Origin: M55B167 sp964406095
GTDB taxonomy: Bacteria; Verrucomicrobiota; Kiritimatiellia; RFP12; UBA1067
Direction of reading: 5' to 3'
DNA length: 47,024 nucleotides
Assembly (NCBI GenBank): GCA_964406095.1
Contig: CAYOQJ010000024.1
Coordinates: 1 to 47,024, forward strand
The notes below the pieces were generated by a model. It searched no databases and was not told the DNA's origin. It was given only the letters and a program-made list of their open reading frames with translations. Position 1 is the stretch's first letter. Every line of letters starts with the position of its first letter. This document shows, piece after piece, positions 34,342 through 42,161 of this stretch. The translations under genes were made by a program, and so were the position numbers.

Positions 34342-35634
34342 CTATTCCGTGAGTCGGACCGCCAGCTCGGGCAAACCAGGATCACGCGCGCCGCAACAAA
34401 GTAAAACAGCGTGGTCACGAGCCATCTCACGCATCCTCTCTTCAGCCTCATCCAACCCCGCCACTACTTCAACTTTAACACCTCCACTACTCAATTTAAA
34501 AGCCAAATCTTCACTGCAAACACTTCGATCCGCACGCCCTCCAGCATCGTACACCGGCAATAGTATCAAAAAATCCTCTCTACGAAAAACCGCCTTAAAT
34601 GTGCGTTCCAGCTCTGTCATCATCTTTCGTAGAGGTGCGTAACCATGTGGCCGCCATAGGCAACAAAGACCTCCCCGAAATGCCCGAGTCAGCGTCCGCC
34701 ATGCAGCGCCGATTTTTTCCGGATTATGCGCATAATCATCAAAAACAAATGCGTCTTTGCACCTGCCAATAAGCTGAAGCCTACGCTCAACACCTTTATA
34801 CCCCTTCAAGGCAGCTGCAATCGATGCCGGTCGGGCACCCAGCATTAATGCCATCTTCACCGCATGCAGTGCATTATACAAATTGTGCAAACCAGGCACC
34901 GGCACAAAATAACGCATATCACCTAACTTGAAATTCCCCGAAAGCCCTTCCGTCTCAAAACTCATAACCTCCTGATCATCTGACATGCCGTCAACCAGAT
35001 GTCCCTTAACCCTGCACTTGAAATCCTCAAACAGTCCCAGTGTCTGCTTCAAATCAAAATGATCAGCAGATGCGTTTGTTACAATCGCATGTTCAGGATT
35101 GAAAATCATCAAAGATTTATCCGATTCATCAGCTTCAATAACAGCCATCCCAAAACCTTTGCGCACCGAACCAACCCTCTCCCCGTTATTGTCCCAACCG
35201 GTCACCACTGCTCCGTTCACAACCAGCGGATCAAAACCGCAACCTTCAAGTATCACACCAAGCATTGCTGTGACAGAACTCTTACCACAAGTTCCTGTAA
35301 TAGCCACCAGTTCACGTCCGGCCACAATTCTTTTTAACGCCTTTGAGCGATGTTCAACCTCTAAATCCAGTGTGTTTGCCCGCAGTAAATCCGGATTATC
35401 CATCTCAATCGCAGAGCTTATCACCACCCGACGAGTCGCAGCATCTATGCCACTGCCATCCTGCGGTAAAAACTCAACTCCCTGCCTGGCAAGACAGGCT
35501 AAAACCGACGAACTGCCGCCTTCGTCAAGCAACCGGTCAGAGCCACTGACTTTCTCTCCTGTATCAAGCAGCGCCTGAGCAATGGCACTCATTCCCACAC
35601 CGCCTATGCCCACTATATGAATCTTTTTCTGCAT
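34342..35634 (-). CDS. Mur ligase family protein, MurC-like
   Basis: 430 residues with the three Mur ligase domains. N-terminal Rossmann part HIVGIGGVGMSAIAQ is typical of MurC. The central ATPase loop is ITGTCGKSSVTAM (Cys116 and Ser119-Ser120 where MurC has His and Thr-Thr), followed by EADESD, VTNASADHFD, PGLHNLYNALHAV and DDYAHNPEKIGAAW. MurC adds L-Ala to UDP-MurNAc; Mpl adds a tripeptide. The altered loop leaves the substrate open: MurC itself, an Mpl-like recycling enzyme, or another amide ligase. The ATG at 35634 is preceded by an in-frame GTG. It lies 11 bp after the sulfatase stop and before the LpxC-like gene. Confidence 0.75.
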   Translation of the reverse strand: MQKKIHIVGIGGVGMSAIAQALLDTGEKVSGSDRLLDEGGSSSVLACLARQGVEFLPQDGSGIDAATRRVVISSAIEMDNPDLLRANTLDLEVEHRSKALKRIVAGRELVAITGTCGKSSVTAMLGVILEGCGFDPLVVNGAVVTGWDNNGERVGSVRKGFGMAVIEADESDKSLMIFNPEHAIVTNASADHFDLKQTLGLFEDFKCRVKGHLVDGMSDDQEVMSFETEGLSGNFKLGDMRYFVPVPGLHNLYNALHAVKMALMLGARPASIAAALKGYKGVERRLQLIGRCKDAFVFDDYAHNPEKIGAAWRTLTRAFRGGLCCLWRPHGYAPLRKMMTELERTFKAVFRREDFLILLPVYDAGGRADRSVCSEDLAFKLSSGGVKVEVVAGLDEAEERMREMARDHAVLLCCGARDPGLPELAVRLTE

Positions 35635-35645
35635 CACAACCCGGG

Positions 35646-37079
35646 TTATTTAGACCATTCACCCAAACGATATTCATTCAGTTTCCCCCGCATCCGCTCC
35701 GCCACCTCCGGAAATTCATCAATCACATTTTTAGCCTCCCCCGGATCATTATGCAAATCATAAAGAGCACAAATCGCCTCCTTGGCAAAGTTTTTGCGTA
35801 TCCGTTGCGGCACGCCTTCCGGAAATTGCGCGTCAATATATTTCCATCTGCCACTGCGCAGAGCTTGCAAACCTGCCGCACTGTTGCTGACCATAGCATT
35901 CCGCGGCGGTTGCTTTTCTCCCAGCAGGGTTAATGCGAAACTTGCACTGTCAACCGCATCCGGCAAATCAACCGGAGCCCCCTCTGTCAACTCCGCCAAC
36001 GTGGCAAATATGTCAACAATGTTAACCATGCGATCACATTTCATCTCTGCAGAAATCCTTCCATCCCAACGTACAATCAGCGGCACACGACACCCCCCTT
36101 CGTAAATGGTGTGTTTGTCCCCACGATACTCACCATTCAGCTTTAATCCCGATTGAATAGCCTGCCTCTCCGGTCTTTCCTTGTGGCCCGGGATGTCAGA
36201 ACCATTGTCCGCCGTGAAAAGAAAAATTGTGTTGCGCATCATATCAAGTCCCTCCAATACCCTCACAATCTCGCCTACCGACCAGTCCAGATCCTGAATA
36301 AAATCACCGTAAGCACCGCAATTACTCTTCCCACGCATACGCTCAGATGGCACAATCGGATGATGAATAGCCGGACTACCGAAAAAAAGGAAAAATGGCT
36401 GGTCTTTTTTCGCCTCTTTTTTCAGCCAATTAACCGCTTTTTCCGTCAGGAACCCGGATGCCTCCTCGCGGCTGCGCTGCGGAGCATCATAACCCATGTA
36501 GGGCTTGCCGTAAAAACTCTTGGCATACGCACTGACCTTCTTGGAACGCAACCCATAAACATGGTCATCCTCAATCCAGACACGTAGCATATCATCCAAG
36601 TTCTGCGGAAGACCAAAGTGATAATCAAACCCCACATTGTTTGGACTCGGAGTCAGCTTCTCGGTAAATATCGCCGGTTTACGGCTACCGTAACCAAGAT
36701 GCCACTTGCCGATCTGAGCCGTAGCGTAGCCCTGCTTCTGCAGATACTTAGGTAGCGTTTCACATTTTGTATCTACCACCATAGGATCTAACACATTCAC
36801 TACACCAAACGGTAGCGGACCTCGCCAGGCATAGGTTCCTGTCAAAAGCGCATATCGTGTCGGTGAACAGACCGAGGCCGGAGTGTTGGCATTGGTGAAA
36901 CGCATGCCTTGTTCTGCCAGCCTGTTGAGATGCGGAGTTTTAACAAGCTTCTCCGGTGCCCCATAGACGTTGATACACCCCACACCAAAGTCATCCGCCA
37001 TAAATACCACCACATTTGGTTTACACATGGCCGATATTGTAAAACAAATTGAAGCACCCAACAAAAAAAATCTCTTCAC
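35646..37079 (-). CDS. Secreted S1 family sulfatase
   Basis: Start chosen at GTG 37079: AGGAGG is 10 nt upstream and the protein begins MKRFFLLGASICFTISA, a normal signal peptide. The ATG at 37088 is only one base from AGGAGGG, too close to be used well. The 477-residue enzyme shows PNVVVFMADDFG (Asp29-Asp30), formylglycine motif C71-S-P-T-R75, GKWHLGYG and FLFTADNGSDIPG, all intact. It resembles arylsulfatase/GalNAc-sulfatase types in the broad sense. It appears to be the first gene of an unusual run sulfatase, MurC-like, LpxC-like with short gaps. The left inverted repeat of the transposase lies about 80 bp upstream of its start, within its promoter region. Confidence 0.92.
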   Translation of the reverse strand: MKRFFLLGASICFTISAMCKPNVVVFMADDFGVGCINVYGAPEKLVKTPHLNRLAEQGMRFTNANTPASVCSPTRYALLTGTYAWRGPLPFGVVNVLDPMVVDTKCETLPKYLQKQGYATAQIGKWHLGYGSRKPAIFTEKLTPSPNNVGFDYHFGLPQNLDDMLRVWIEDDHVYGLRSKKVSAYAKSFYGKPYMGYDAPQRSREEASGFLTEKAVNWLKKEAKKDQPFFLFFGSPAIHHPIVPSERMRGKSNCGAYGDFIQDLDWSVGEIVRVLEGLDMMRNTIFLFTADNGSDIPGHKERPERQAIQSGLKLNGEYRGDKHTIYEGGCRVPLIVRWDGRISAEMKCDRMVNIVDIFATLAELTEGAPVDLPDAVDSASFALTLLGEKQPPRNAMVSNSAAGLQALRSGRWKYIDAQFPEGVPQRIRKNFAKEAICALYDLHNDPGEAKNVIDEFPEVAERMRGKLNEYRLGEWSK

Positions 37080-37156
37080 TTCAACCATCCCTCCTCGATT
37101 TCTTCTTGATTAAACCAACGTTCGTTATGATAACCACAAAAGCCAATGTAACTCCA

Positions 37157-37188
37157 GAGTAAAAATAAATTAGTGACAGACAATAATT
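37157..37188 (+). repeat. Left inverted repeat of the RAYT element
   Basis: Core TTAGTGACAGACAATAA lies within a 22-bp perfect match (37167-37188) to the reverse complement of 38463-38484. Outside the core, GAGTAAA is also shared. Confidence 0.9.
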
Positions 37189-37382
37189 TTATTCCAAAGT
37201 GAGTTACTGCTAATAGGCACTGATTTTAATTTCTTCAGGAAAAATCAGCTTTTCTTTTACCACATGTGTTGGTTTGACAACACTTATGGCTCAAATGAAA
37301 CTTTGATTGTGACCGCAAAACACACTTGCCCGCAAACGTGCCTGCCGTCACGCCCGGAAATAACAATCTGGAAAAACCCGCA

Positions 37383-38402
37383 TCAGCAATCTGATCGCGA
37401 TATCGAAATCACCGTCGATCTCAACTCCCGAGCAACGCACAAAACACCCCTTGCTCCACACATAACCTCTTTTGCGCCCCGCCTGCGGCGCAAATTGCTG
37501 AACTGACCCTGTTCACCTATCATTTTGTCCACAAACTCCCGTCCGCCTACAATCACCCCCTCGCTCAGATAACGAACCCGGCAGCGCAACAACTGCGTTA
37601 ACGGCAGCTTACCGCCATCATCCAGAACTCTGTCGGTCACAGCTCGCGTGAACCCCAGTTTAACAACTGTTCCGATCTGATCATCAACTCTGCGAACTCC
37701 CTCGCAATACAGGGTTCTCCGATACTCGGTAAGATGTTTCCCAACAGATGACTTGCGGTCTGAAAAGAGACCGGAAATGCCTTCCTGCGCACGCCCGCCC
37801 CTTCCCAGTGCCTCAGCGTAGCCGCTCCAGCGGTAGTCCTTGGGATCCTCTACAATCCCCGCACGTACCGGATTCAGGTCGATGTACGCCGCCACCGTCA
37901 ACTGGGCACTTTCGCTCTCCTCAACCAACACACTCTTGAAACGTTCACTCCATAGCGGGCCGACACCACGCCGGTTATGACCAGCGTTATAATACACCGA
38001 AAAACGCTGCTTGAAGCACTTCATGAACTCGGAAAGATCATACATGCGGTTTCGAAACGCTTCGAACTGAGCTCTGACCTTGAAGTCCATACCCTTGTCA
38101 ATCCACAACGCCCACTCCTGTTCCATAACGGCATACCTCTTCTTCCCATAGAGGGCTCGAACTCGGCATCTAACCTCGGCATCGGAAACATCCCGACGTT
38201 GCGGTACATGTAACAGGAGGTGAAAATGATTATCCATGAATGCGTAAGTTCTTACTTCACAACCGGTAAAATCCTCAAGCCGACGCATCAAATTATGAAG
38301 ATAGCTCTTCTCCACATCACCGAATATAAAGCGTCGCTCAATAACCCGACTCATCACATGATAGCTTGCCGCCCCATCCAGCTTAACTCTCCGTAAACGC
38401 AT
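37383..38402 (-). CDS. REP-associated tyrosine transposase (Y1/HUH, IS200-like fold)
   Basis: 339 residues. The HUH metal motif is N58-H59-F60-H61 followed by LLLHV; the nucleophile is probably Tyr137 or Tyr138 in FSVYYNAGHNRRGVGPLWSERFKS, and YIDLNPVRAGIVEDPKDYRWSGY is the characteristic RAYT tail. The N-terminus YHVMSRVIERRFIF is typical. Such proteins cut single-stranded hairpin DNA at REP-like sequences. At 339 residues it is longer than most; the extra C-terminal 120 residues (KLPLTQLLRCRVRYLSEGVIVGG) are a domain seen in some RAYTs, perhaps DNA-binding. A perfect AGGAGG lies 6 nt before the ATG. No stop or frameshift, so it appears functional. Confidence 0.9.
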   Translation of the reverse strand: MRLRRVKLDGAASYHVMSRVIERRFIFGDVEKSYLHNLMRRLEDFTGCEVRTYAFMDNHFHLLLHVPQRRDVSDAEVRCRVRALYGKKRYAVMEQEWALWIDKGMDFKVRAQFEAFRNRMYDLSEFMKCFKQRFSVYYNAGHNRRGVGPLWSERFKSVLVEESESAQLTVAAYIDLNPVRAGIVEDPKDYRWSGYAEALGRGGRAQEGISGLFSDRKSSVGKHLTEYRRTLYCEGVRRVDDQIGTVVKLGFTRAVTDRVLDDGGKLPLTQLLRCRVRYLSEGVIVGGREFVDKMIGEQGQFSNLRRRRGAKEVMCGARGVLCVARELRSTVISISRSDC

Positions 38403-38462
38403 ACCACACCTCCTTCTGCAATTAAACTTCTTTTACAATAAAATTACTCAAATAACAAGCAT

Positions 38463-38495
38463 AATTATTGTCTGTCACTAATTTCTTCTTTACTC
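38463..38495 (-). repeat. Right inverted repeat of the RAYT element
   Basis: Core TTATTGTCTGTCACTAA on the plus strand is the reverse complement of the left core. The match extends outward to the TTTACTC at 38489-38495, with one extra base and one mismatch. Confidence 0.9.
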
Positions 38496-38507
38496 GGTAA
38501 CGTGGTC

Positions 38508-39164
38508 TTATGATTGCCACTTAAAATTGGGTAAACTCTCTTCAACATCTTGAACTGGACGAAAAAAACGGCGATGTTGGGAGCATGCGCCAAAACGGTG
38601 CAATGCGGTAATATGTCGATTAGTACCGTAGCCTTTGTGTTCGGCGAAACCGTAGTTCGGAAATTGAGTATCCAGTTCAATCATATAACGATCGCGTGAG
38701 ACTTTAGCGATAACTGAAGCAGCGGCAATCAGAAAACTTTTTGAATCGCCCTTGACAATCGCATCTGAATCGCAGGGTAATCCTTTGACCGGCAATCCGT
38801 CAACCAGTAGGTAATCAACCTCAAGATTGAGATTTTCAACGGCGCGGCGCATAGCGAGATGAGTGGCACTGAGAATATTGAGTGTATCGATCTCAGCAGG
38901 AGTACTCCAGCCGCAGGCGGTAATCACCTCGGGATGAACTCTTAAAAGTTCAAAGCAGTGCTCCCGGCGTGCTGCGGTCATTTTTTTTGAATCGGTGAGT
39001 CCGGACAAAGAACCGTCATAAAGTGAGGTGGCTGCTGCAGTGGTCATAGACACCGCGCCCGCCACAACCGGTCCGGCCAGGGAACCGCGTCCGGCTTCAT
39101 CGACACCGGCTATGATCAAATTCGGATGATCATGCCAAAGTTTTGCCTCAATTGATAGCATCAT
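38508..39164 (-). CDS. rnhB: Ribonuclease HII
   Basis: 218-residue RNase HII, which removes single ribonucleotides and RNA primers from DNA. The active-site carboxylates are visible: Asp22-Glu23 in GVDEAGRGSLAGP, Asp in YLLVDGLP and the late KVSRDRYMIELD. Length is normal. The start (ATG 39164, or the next codon ATG 39161) has no ribosome binding site and sits directly after the T-tract of the rplQ terminator, so expression depends on readthrough or a hidden promoter. The stop is 13 bp from the right repeat of the RAYT element. Confidence 0.95.
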   Translation of the reverse strand: MMLSIEAKLWHDHPNLIIAGVDEAGRGSLAGPVVAGAVSMTTAAATSLYDGSLSGLTDSKKMTAARREHCFELLRVHPEVITACGWSTPAEIDTLNILSATHLAMRRAVENLNLEVDYLLVDGLPVKGLPCDSDAIVKGDSKSFLIAAASVIAKVSRDRYMIELDTQFPNYGFAEHKGYGTNRHITALHRFGACSQHRRFFRPVQDVEESLPNFKWQS

Positions 39165-39167
39165 ATT

Positions 39168-39194
39168 AAAAAAGAGGAGGCTCAGGAAGCCCCC
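39168..39194 (-). terminator. Rho-independent terminator after rplQ
   Basis: On the minus strand, GGGGGCT-TCCTG-AGCCTCC (39194 to 39176, one G-U pair) is followed, after CTC, by T6 (39173-39168). It would end the adk-to-rplQ ribosomal transcript immediately before rnhB. Confidence 0.75.
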
Positions 39195-39239
39195 CGCAGC
39201 TTTAAAACTCTATAAAAGCTATACAGTTAAAATAGTGAC

Positions 39240-39641
39240 CTAGTCAACAGCCGATTGTTCTGAGGGCGGATCGGAGACCATAGCGGTTTTTTCGACCCAC
39301 TGTAGGATACACATCTCAGAACCGTCACCACGTCGGCGTCCGAGTTTGAGAATACGGGTATAGCCACCGGCGCGGCCATCCATCATGGGCACCACTTCAT
39401 CAAACAATTTCTTTACAGCTGCCGGCTGCTGCAGGCGGGCAGCAGTCAGGCGGCGTGAAGCCAGAGTTCCTTTGCGGGCGAGAGTGACAATTTTATCGGC
39501 ATCCCGTCGGGCTTGTTTAGCTTTAGCGAGCGTAGTTTTGATGCTACTCTCCAGAATCAGGTTAGTTACCAGACTGCTCATCAGTGCCTTACGGTGCGAT
39601 GTCGAACGCCCGAATTTTTTCATAATTCTTTTATGACGCAT
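39240..39641 (-). CDS. rplQ: Ribosomal protein L17
   Basis: 133 residues. MRHKRIMKKFGRSTSHRKALMSSL is the family N-terminus, followed by TTLAKAKQARRDADKIVTLARKG and the conserved GGYTRILKLGRRRGDGSEM. A short acidic tail (KTAMVSDPPSEQSAVD) extends the usual end. Last gene of the ribosomal operon, 25 bp after rpoA, and followed by a terminator. Confidence 0.97.
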   Translation of the reverse strand: MRHKRIMKKFGRSTSHRKALMSSLVTNLILESSIKTTLAKAKQARRDADKIVTLARKGTLASRRLTAARLQQPAAVKKLFDEVVPMMDGRAGGYTRILKLGRRRGDGSEMCILQWVEKTAMVSDPPSEQSAVD

Positions 39642-39666
39642 CTTTTAAAACCTCAAATCCTTAAAA

Positions 39667-40659
39667 TTAATTATTTTCAAGCAGCTCGGGGTCAAATTTA
39701 TAACCCAGGAAAAGGCCGAGTTCGGTCAATTTGTCCTTGATTTCATTCAGCGACTTTTTGCCGAAGTTTCGATATTTCAACATATCAGCTTCGGTCTTCA
39801 TTGCGAGTTCGCCAACGGTGGTTATATTGGCGTTATTAAGGCAATTGGCTGCGCGGACGCTGAGTTCGATCTCGTTGACGCTCATATTCAAAATACGGCG
39901 CAAGCGCTCACGTTCTTCATCGACCTTCTTATCGACCTCATCAAACTCGAGTACCTCATCGGTATAATCAACGAAGACATCGAGATGGTGTCGCAGCACA
40001 GCGGCGGCGGTTTTGAGAGCCTCATCCGGTGTCACACGGCCGTCGGTCCAGACATCCATTACCAGTTTTTCATAGTCGGTACGCTGACCGACGCGGGTAT
40101 TTTCCGCCAGGAAATTGACACGGGAAACAGGTGAAAAGATGCTATCGATCGCGATGCGCCCGATCTCCTGTTCCTCTTCTTTATTGCCTTCAGCCGGGCA
40201 AAAACCGCGTCCAGTGCGAATTTCGACTTCGATATCCAGTTCACCGTCGGCATCGAGTGTAGCTATATGCTGAGCCGGATTGAGAACCTCGATTGAATTT
40301 TCATCGGCAAAGTCAGCGGCTGTAATCGCACAAGCCCCCTTTTTCTTGAGTCTCAAGCGCACCGGGTTACGGCTATAGCTTTTAAACAGAACGCGTTTGA
40401 GATTCAGGATTATATCTGTAACATCTTCACTCACTCCCGGCAGAGCGCAGAACTCGTGATTGGCACCCTCGATTTTGAGCGAGGTGACAGCCACCGCTTC
40501 AATTGAAGAGAGCAACACACGGCGGAGCGAGTTGCCTATGGTGCGAGCATAACCCACCTCAAATGGTTCAGCCACGAATCTTCCGTAGGTAGCTGAAGCT
40601 GTTGTCTCATCTTTCTGCACCCGTTTGGGCATTTCAAAGCGACTCAATCGAATCGGCAT
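39667..40659 (-). CDS. rpoA: RNA polymerase alpha subunit
   Basis: 330 residues. The N-terminal domain shows PFEVGYARTIGNSLRRVLLSSIEA and the C-terminal domain LSVRAANCLNNANITTVGELA with KSLNEIKDKLTELGL, the helices that contact UP elements and activators. AAGGAT stands 6 nt before the ATG. Placed between rpsD and rplQ as in most bacteria. Confidence 0.98.
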   Translation of the reverse strand: MPIRLSRFEMPKRVQKDETTASATYGRFVAEPFEVGYARTIGNSLRRVLLSSIEAVAVTSLKIEGANHEFCALPGVSEDVTDIILNLKRVLFKSYSRNPVRLRLKKKGACAITAADFADENSIEVLNPAQHIATLDADGELDIEVEIRTGRGFCPAEGNKEEEQEIGRIAIDSIFSPVSRVNFLAENTRVGQRTDYEKLVMDVWTDGRVTPDEALKTAAAVLRHHLDVFVDYTDEVLEFDEVDKKVDEERERLRRILNMSVNEIELSVRAANCLNNANITTVGELAMKTEADMLKYRNFGKKSLNEIKDKLTELGLFLGYKFDPELLENN

Positions 40660-40684
40660 TTTTTCATCCTTTCAGATCGCCCCC

Positions 40685-40734
40685 CGTCTGCTTTTTCAGC
40701 AGACGTCTGCGATCATCAGCATCTTTCGGATGCT
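40685..40734 (-). promoter_or_regulatory. Two hairpins in the rpsD-rpoA gap
   Basis: Within the 74-bp gap, hairpin 1 is AGCATC/GATGCT (40718-40734), directly at the rpsD stop. Hairpin 2 is CGTCTGC/GCAGACG (40685-40705) with a 7-nt loop. Neither has a T-tract. They could be an RNA processing, stability or regulatory signal in the polycistronic message. Confidence 0.4.
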
Positions 40735-41363
40735 TAACGTGAATACAATTCAACGATAGCCTGCTCATCGACCACAGGAGCGATCTGCTCACGGGTCGGC
40801 ACACTGATAAGCTCCGCACGGAAAGCCTTTTTATCCAGTGTCAACCATTCCGGTGTCTGCTGGGTTGTTGCGGCTTCGATCGCACGGGTTGCCAGGTCAC
40901 GGCTGCGCGGACGGTCTCGAACTTCTATCACGTCGCCGACCTTGATTATCATTGAAGGGATAGTAGCGGTGCGGCCATTGACAGCAATATGCCGGTGGAG
41001 CACAAACTGCCGAGCGGCGCGCCGTGAGCAAGCGAAACCGAGTCGATAAACCAGATTGTCCAAACGGGTTTCCAGCAGTTGCAACAAGGTTTCACCGGTT
41101 ACTCCCTGGCGGCGGAAGGCTTCTTTGTAGAAGCGGTGGAACTGAAGTTCCTGCATCCCGTACTGTCGGCGCAGGCACTGCTTCTGGCGAAGTTGTTCAC
41201 CGTACTCGGACATTTTTCTGCCACGGCGTGAGCCATGCTGACCGGGAGCTGGGGCTCCCTTTTCAATTGCGCACTTCGACATGTAGCAACGCGCACCCTT
41301 CAAAAACAATTTCTGCCCCTCGCGTCGGCAAATCCGGCAAGCGGCTCCTGTATATCTACCCAT
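40734..41363 (-). CDS. rpsD: Ribosomal protein S4
   Basis: 209 residues from the ATG at 41363, which has AGGAGAG 7 nt upstream; the longer frame to 41390 would overlap rpsK. The protein begins MGRYTGAACRICRREG and keeps four N-terminal Cys (9, 12, 26, 31), the zinc-binding form of S4. The S4 RNA-binding domain is RLDNLVYRLGFACSRRAARQFVLHRHIAVNG. S4 is an assembly initiator and in many bacteria the repressor of its own operon. One base separates it from the rpsK stop. Confidence 0.97.
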   Translation of the reverse strand: MGRYTGAACRICRREGQKLFLKGARCYMSKCAIEKGAPAPGQHGSRRGRKMSEYGEQLRQKQCLRRQYGMQELQFHRFYKEAFRRQGVTGETLLQLLETRLDNLVYRLGFACSRRAARQFVLHRHIAVNGRTATIPSMIIKVGDVIEVRDRPRSRDLATRAIEAATTQQTPEWLTLDKKAFRAELISVPTREQIAPVVDEQAIVELYSR

Positions 41364-41364
41364 T

Positions 41365-42066
41365 TTATACTCTCCTGCGTTTGCGTGCACGGCAGCCGTT
41401 GTGAGGGATTGGTGTGCAATCCCTGATCATAGTTACGTTGATTCCCGCCTGTTGTATTGCGCGAACCGCTGATTCGCGACCGGCTCCGGCGCCCTGAATT
41501 CTGACTTCAACCTCATGCATACCTTTCGCCATAGCCTGACGGGCTGCATCTTGTGCCACCATTGTTGCCGCAAACGCCGTACTTTTGCGGGAACCTTTGA
41601 ACCCAGCTTTACCGGCCGAACTCCAGGAAATGACACCTCCGCGAGCATCCGCAATTGAAACAATTGTATTATTGAAGGTTGATCTCACAAAAGCGATACC
41701 GGCCGGAATTACTTTACCTTTGCCTTTTTTTCTGGCGGTTTCAGCGGCTTTATCGGCCTCTTCGTTACCAAAATTCATAATTGCCGCCGCTTCACTACGT
41801 GCCGATTTTTCGTTGGAGTCCTCAGCAACTTCAGGAGTTTTTGCAGCAGGTTCAGCCTGTTTGCCGGACTCTTTGTCCGCTTTTTTGTCCGCTTTTTTGT
41901 CCGCTTTCGGTTCCTTATCCGTCGTCGGCATCTGAGCCGATGCGGGGGGGTTATCCGTTTTCATCTCTTTTTTAGCCTTGGTTTCTTTTTTGACCTTGGC
42001 CTTCGCGGGAGAATCCATCTTCTTCTCTTGTTCCGCGGTTTCCGCTTTCACAGATTCGTCACTCAT
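41365..42066 (-). CDS. rpsK: Ribosomal protein S11 with long charged N-terminal extension
   Basis: 233 residues, against about 129 for E. coli S11. The S11 core begins near residue 115 (KGKGKVIPAGIAFVRSTFNN) and is complete, with the conserved GAGAGRESAVRAIQQAG and the end TPIPHNGCRARKRRRV. The first roughly 105 residues are rich in Lys, Glu, Ala and Asp, including a triple ADKK repeat encoded by a 12-bp tandem repeat (TTTTTTGTCCGC at 41881-41904 plus a partial copy). The extension is open for its full length. An internal ATG at 41778 would give a normal-size S11, but it lacks a ribosome binding site and would leave a 383-bp gap after rpsM, so I favour the long form. Confidence 0.93.
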   Translation of the reverse strand: MSDESVKAETAEQEKKMDSPAKAKVKKETKAKKEMKTDNPPASAQMPTTDKEPKADKKADKKADKESGKQAEPAAKTPEVAEDSNEKSARSEAAAIMNFGNEEADKAAETARKKGKGKVIPAGIAFVRSTFNNTIVSIADARGGVISWSSAGKAGFKGSRKSTAFAATMVAQDAARQAMAKGMHEVEVRIQGAGAGRESAVRAIQQAGINVTMIRDCTPIPHNGCRARKRRRV

Positions 42067-42098
42067 TCTCTAGGCCTCTAAACTTATGGTGGATATAT

Positions 42099-42127
42099 CC
42101 GGCAAACTCACAAGTGAGTCTCACCGG
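42099..42127 (-). promoter_or_regulatory. Hairpin in the rpsM-rpsK gap
   Basis: ACTCAC-TT-GTGAGT with outer CCGG/CCGG pairs and a small internal loop lies about 33 nt before the rpsK start. It is a possible translational control or processing element. Confidence 0.35.
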
Positions 42128-42161
42128 GCTGGCATATCCTGACCGGATTAATTGTCTCAAA

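Larger units (their letters stand above)
37157..38495. mobile_element. RAYT-type element: Y1 transposase gene bounded by inverted repeats
   Basis: A 1.34-kb unit with a REP-associated tyrosine transposase (37383-38402) and one long inverted repeat at each side (37157-37188 and 38463-38495). The 22-bp cores are identical; over 33 bp there is one gap and one mismatch. No target duplication is expected for this class and none was found. It lies between the sulfatase promoter region and the rnhB stop codon, 13 bp away. Confidence 0.75.

Noticed and set aside
41869..41904. 12-bp tandem repeat as a possible array or VNTR element
   Set aside because: Only two full copies and a partial one, all in frame within the S11 extension; explained by the Lys-rich protein sequence, although length variation is possible.
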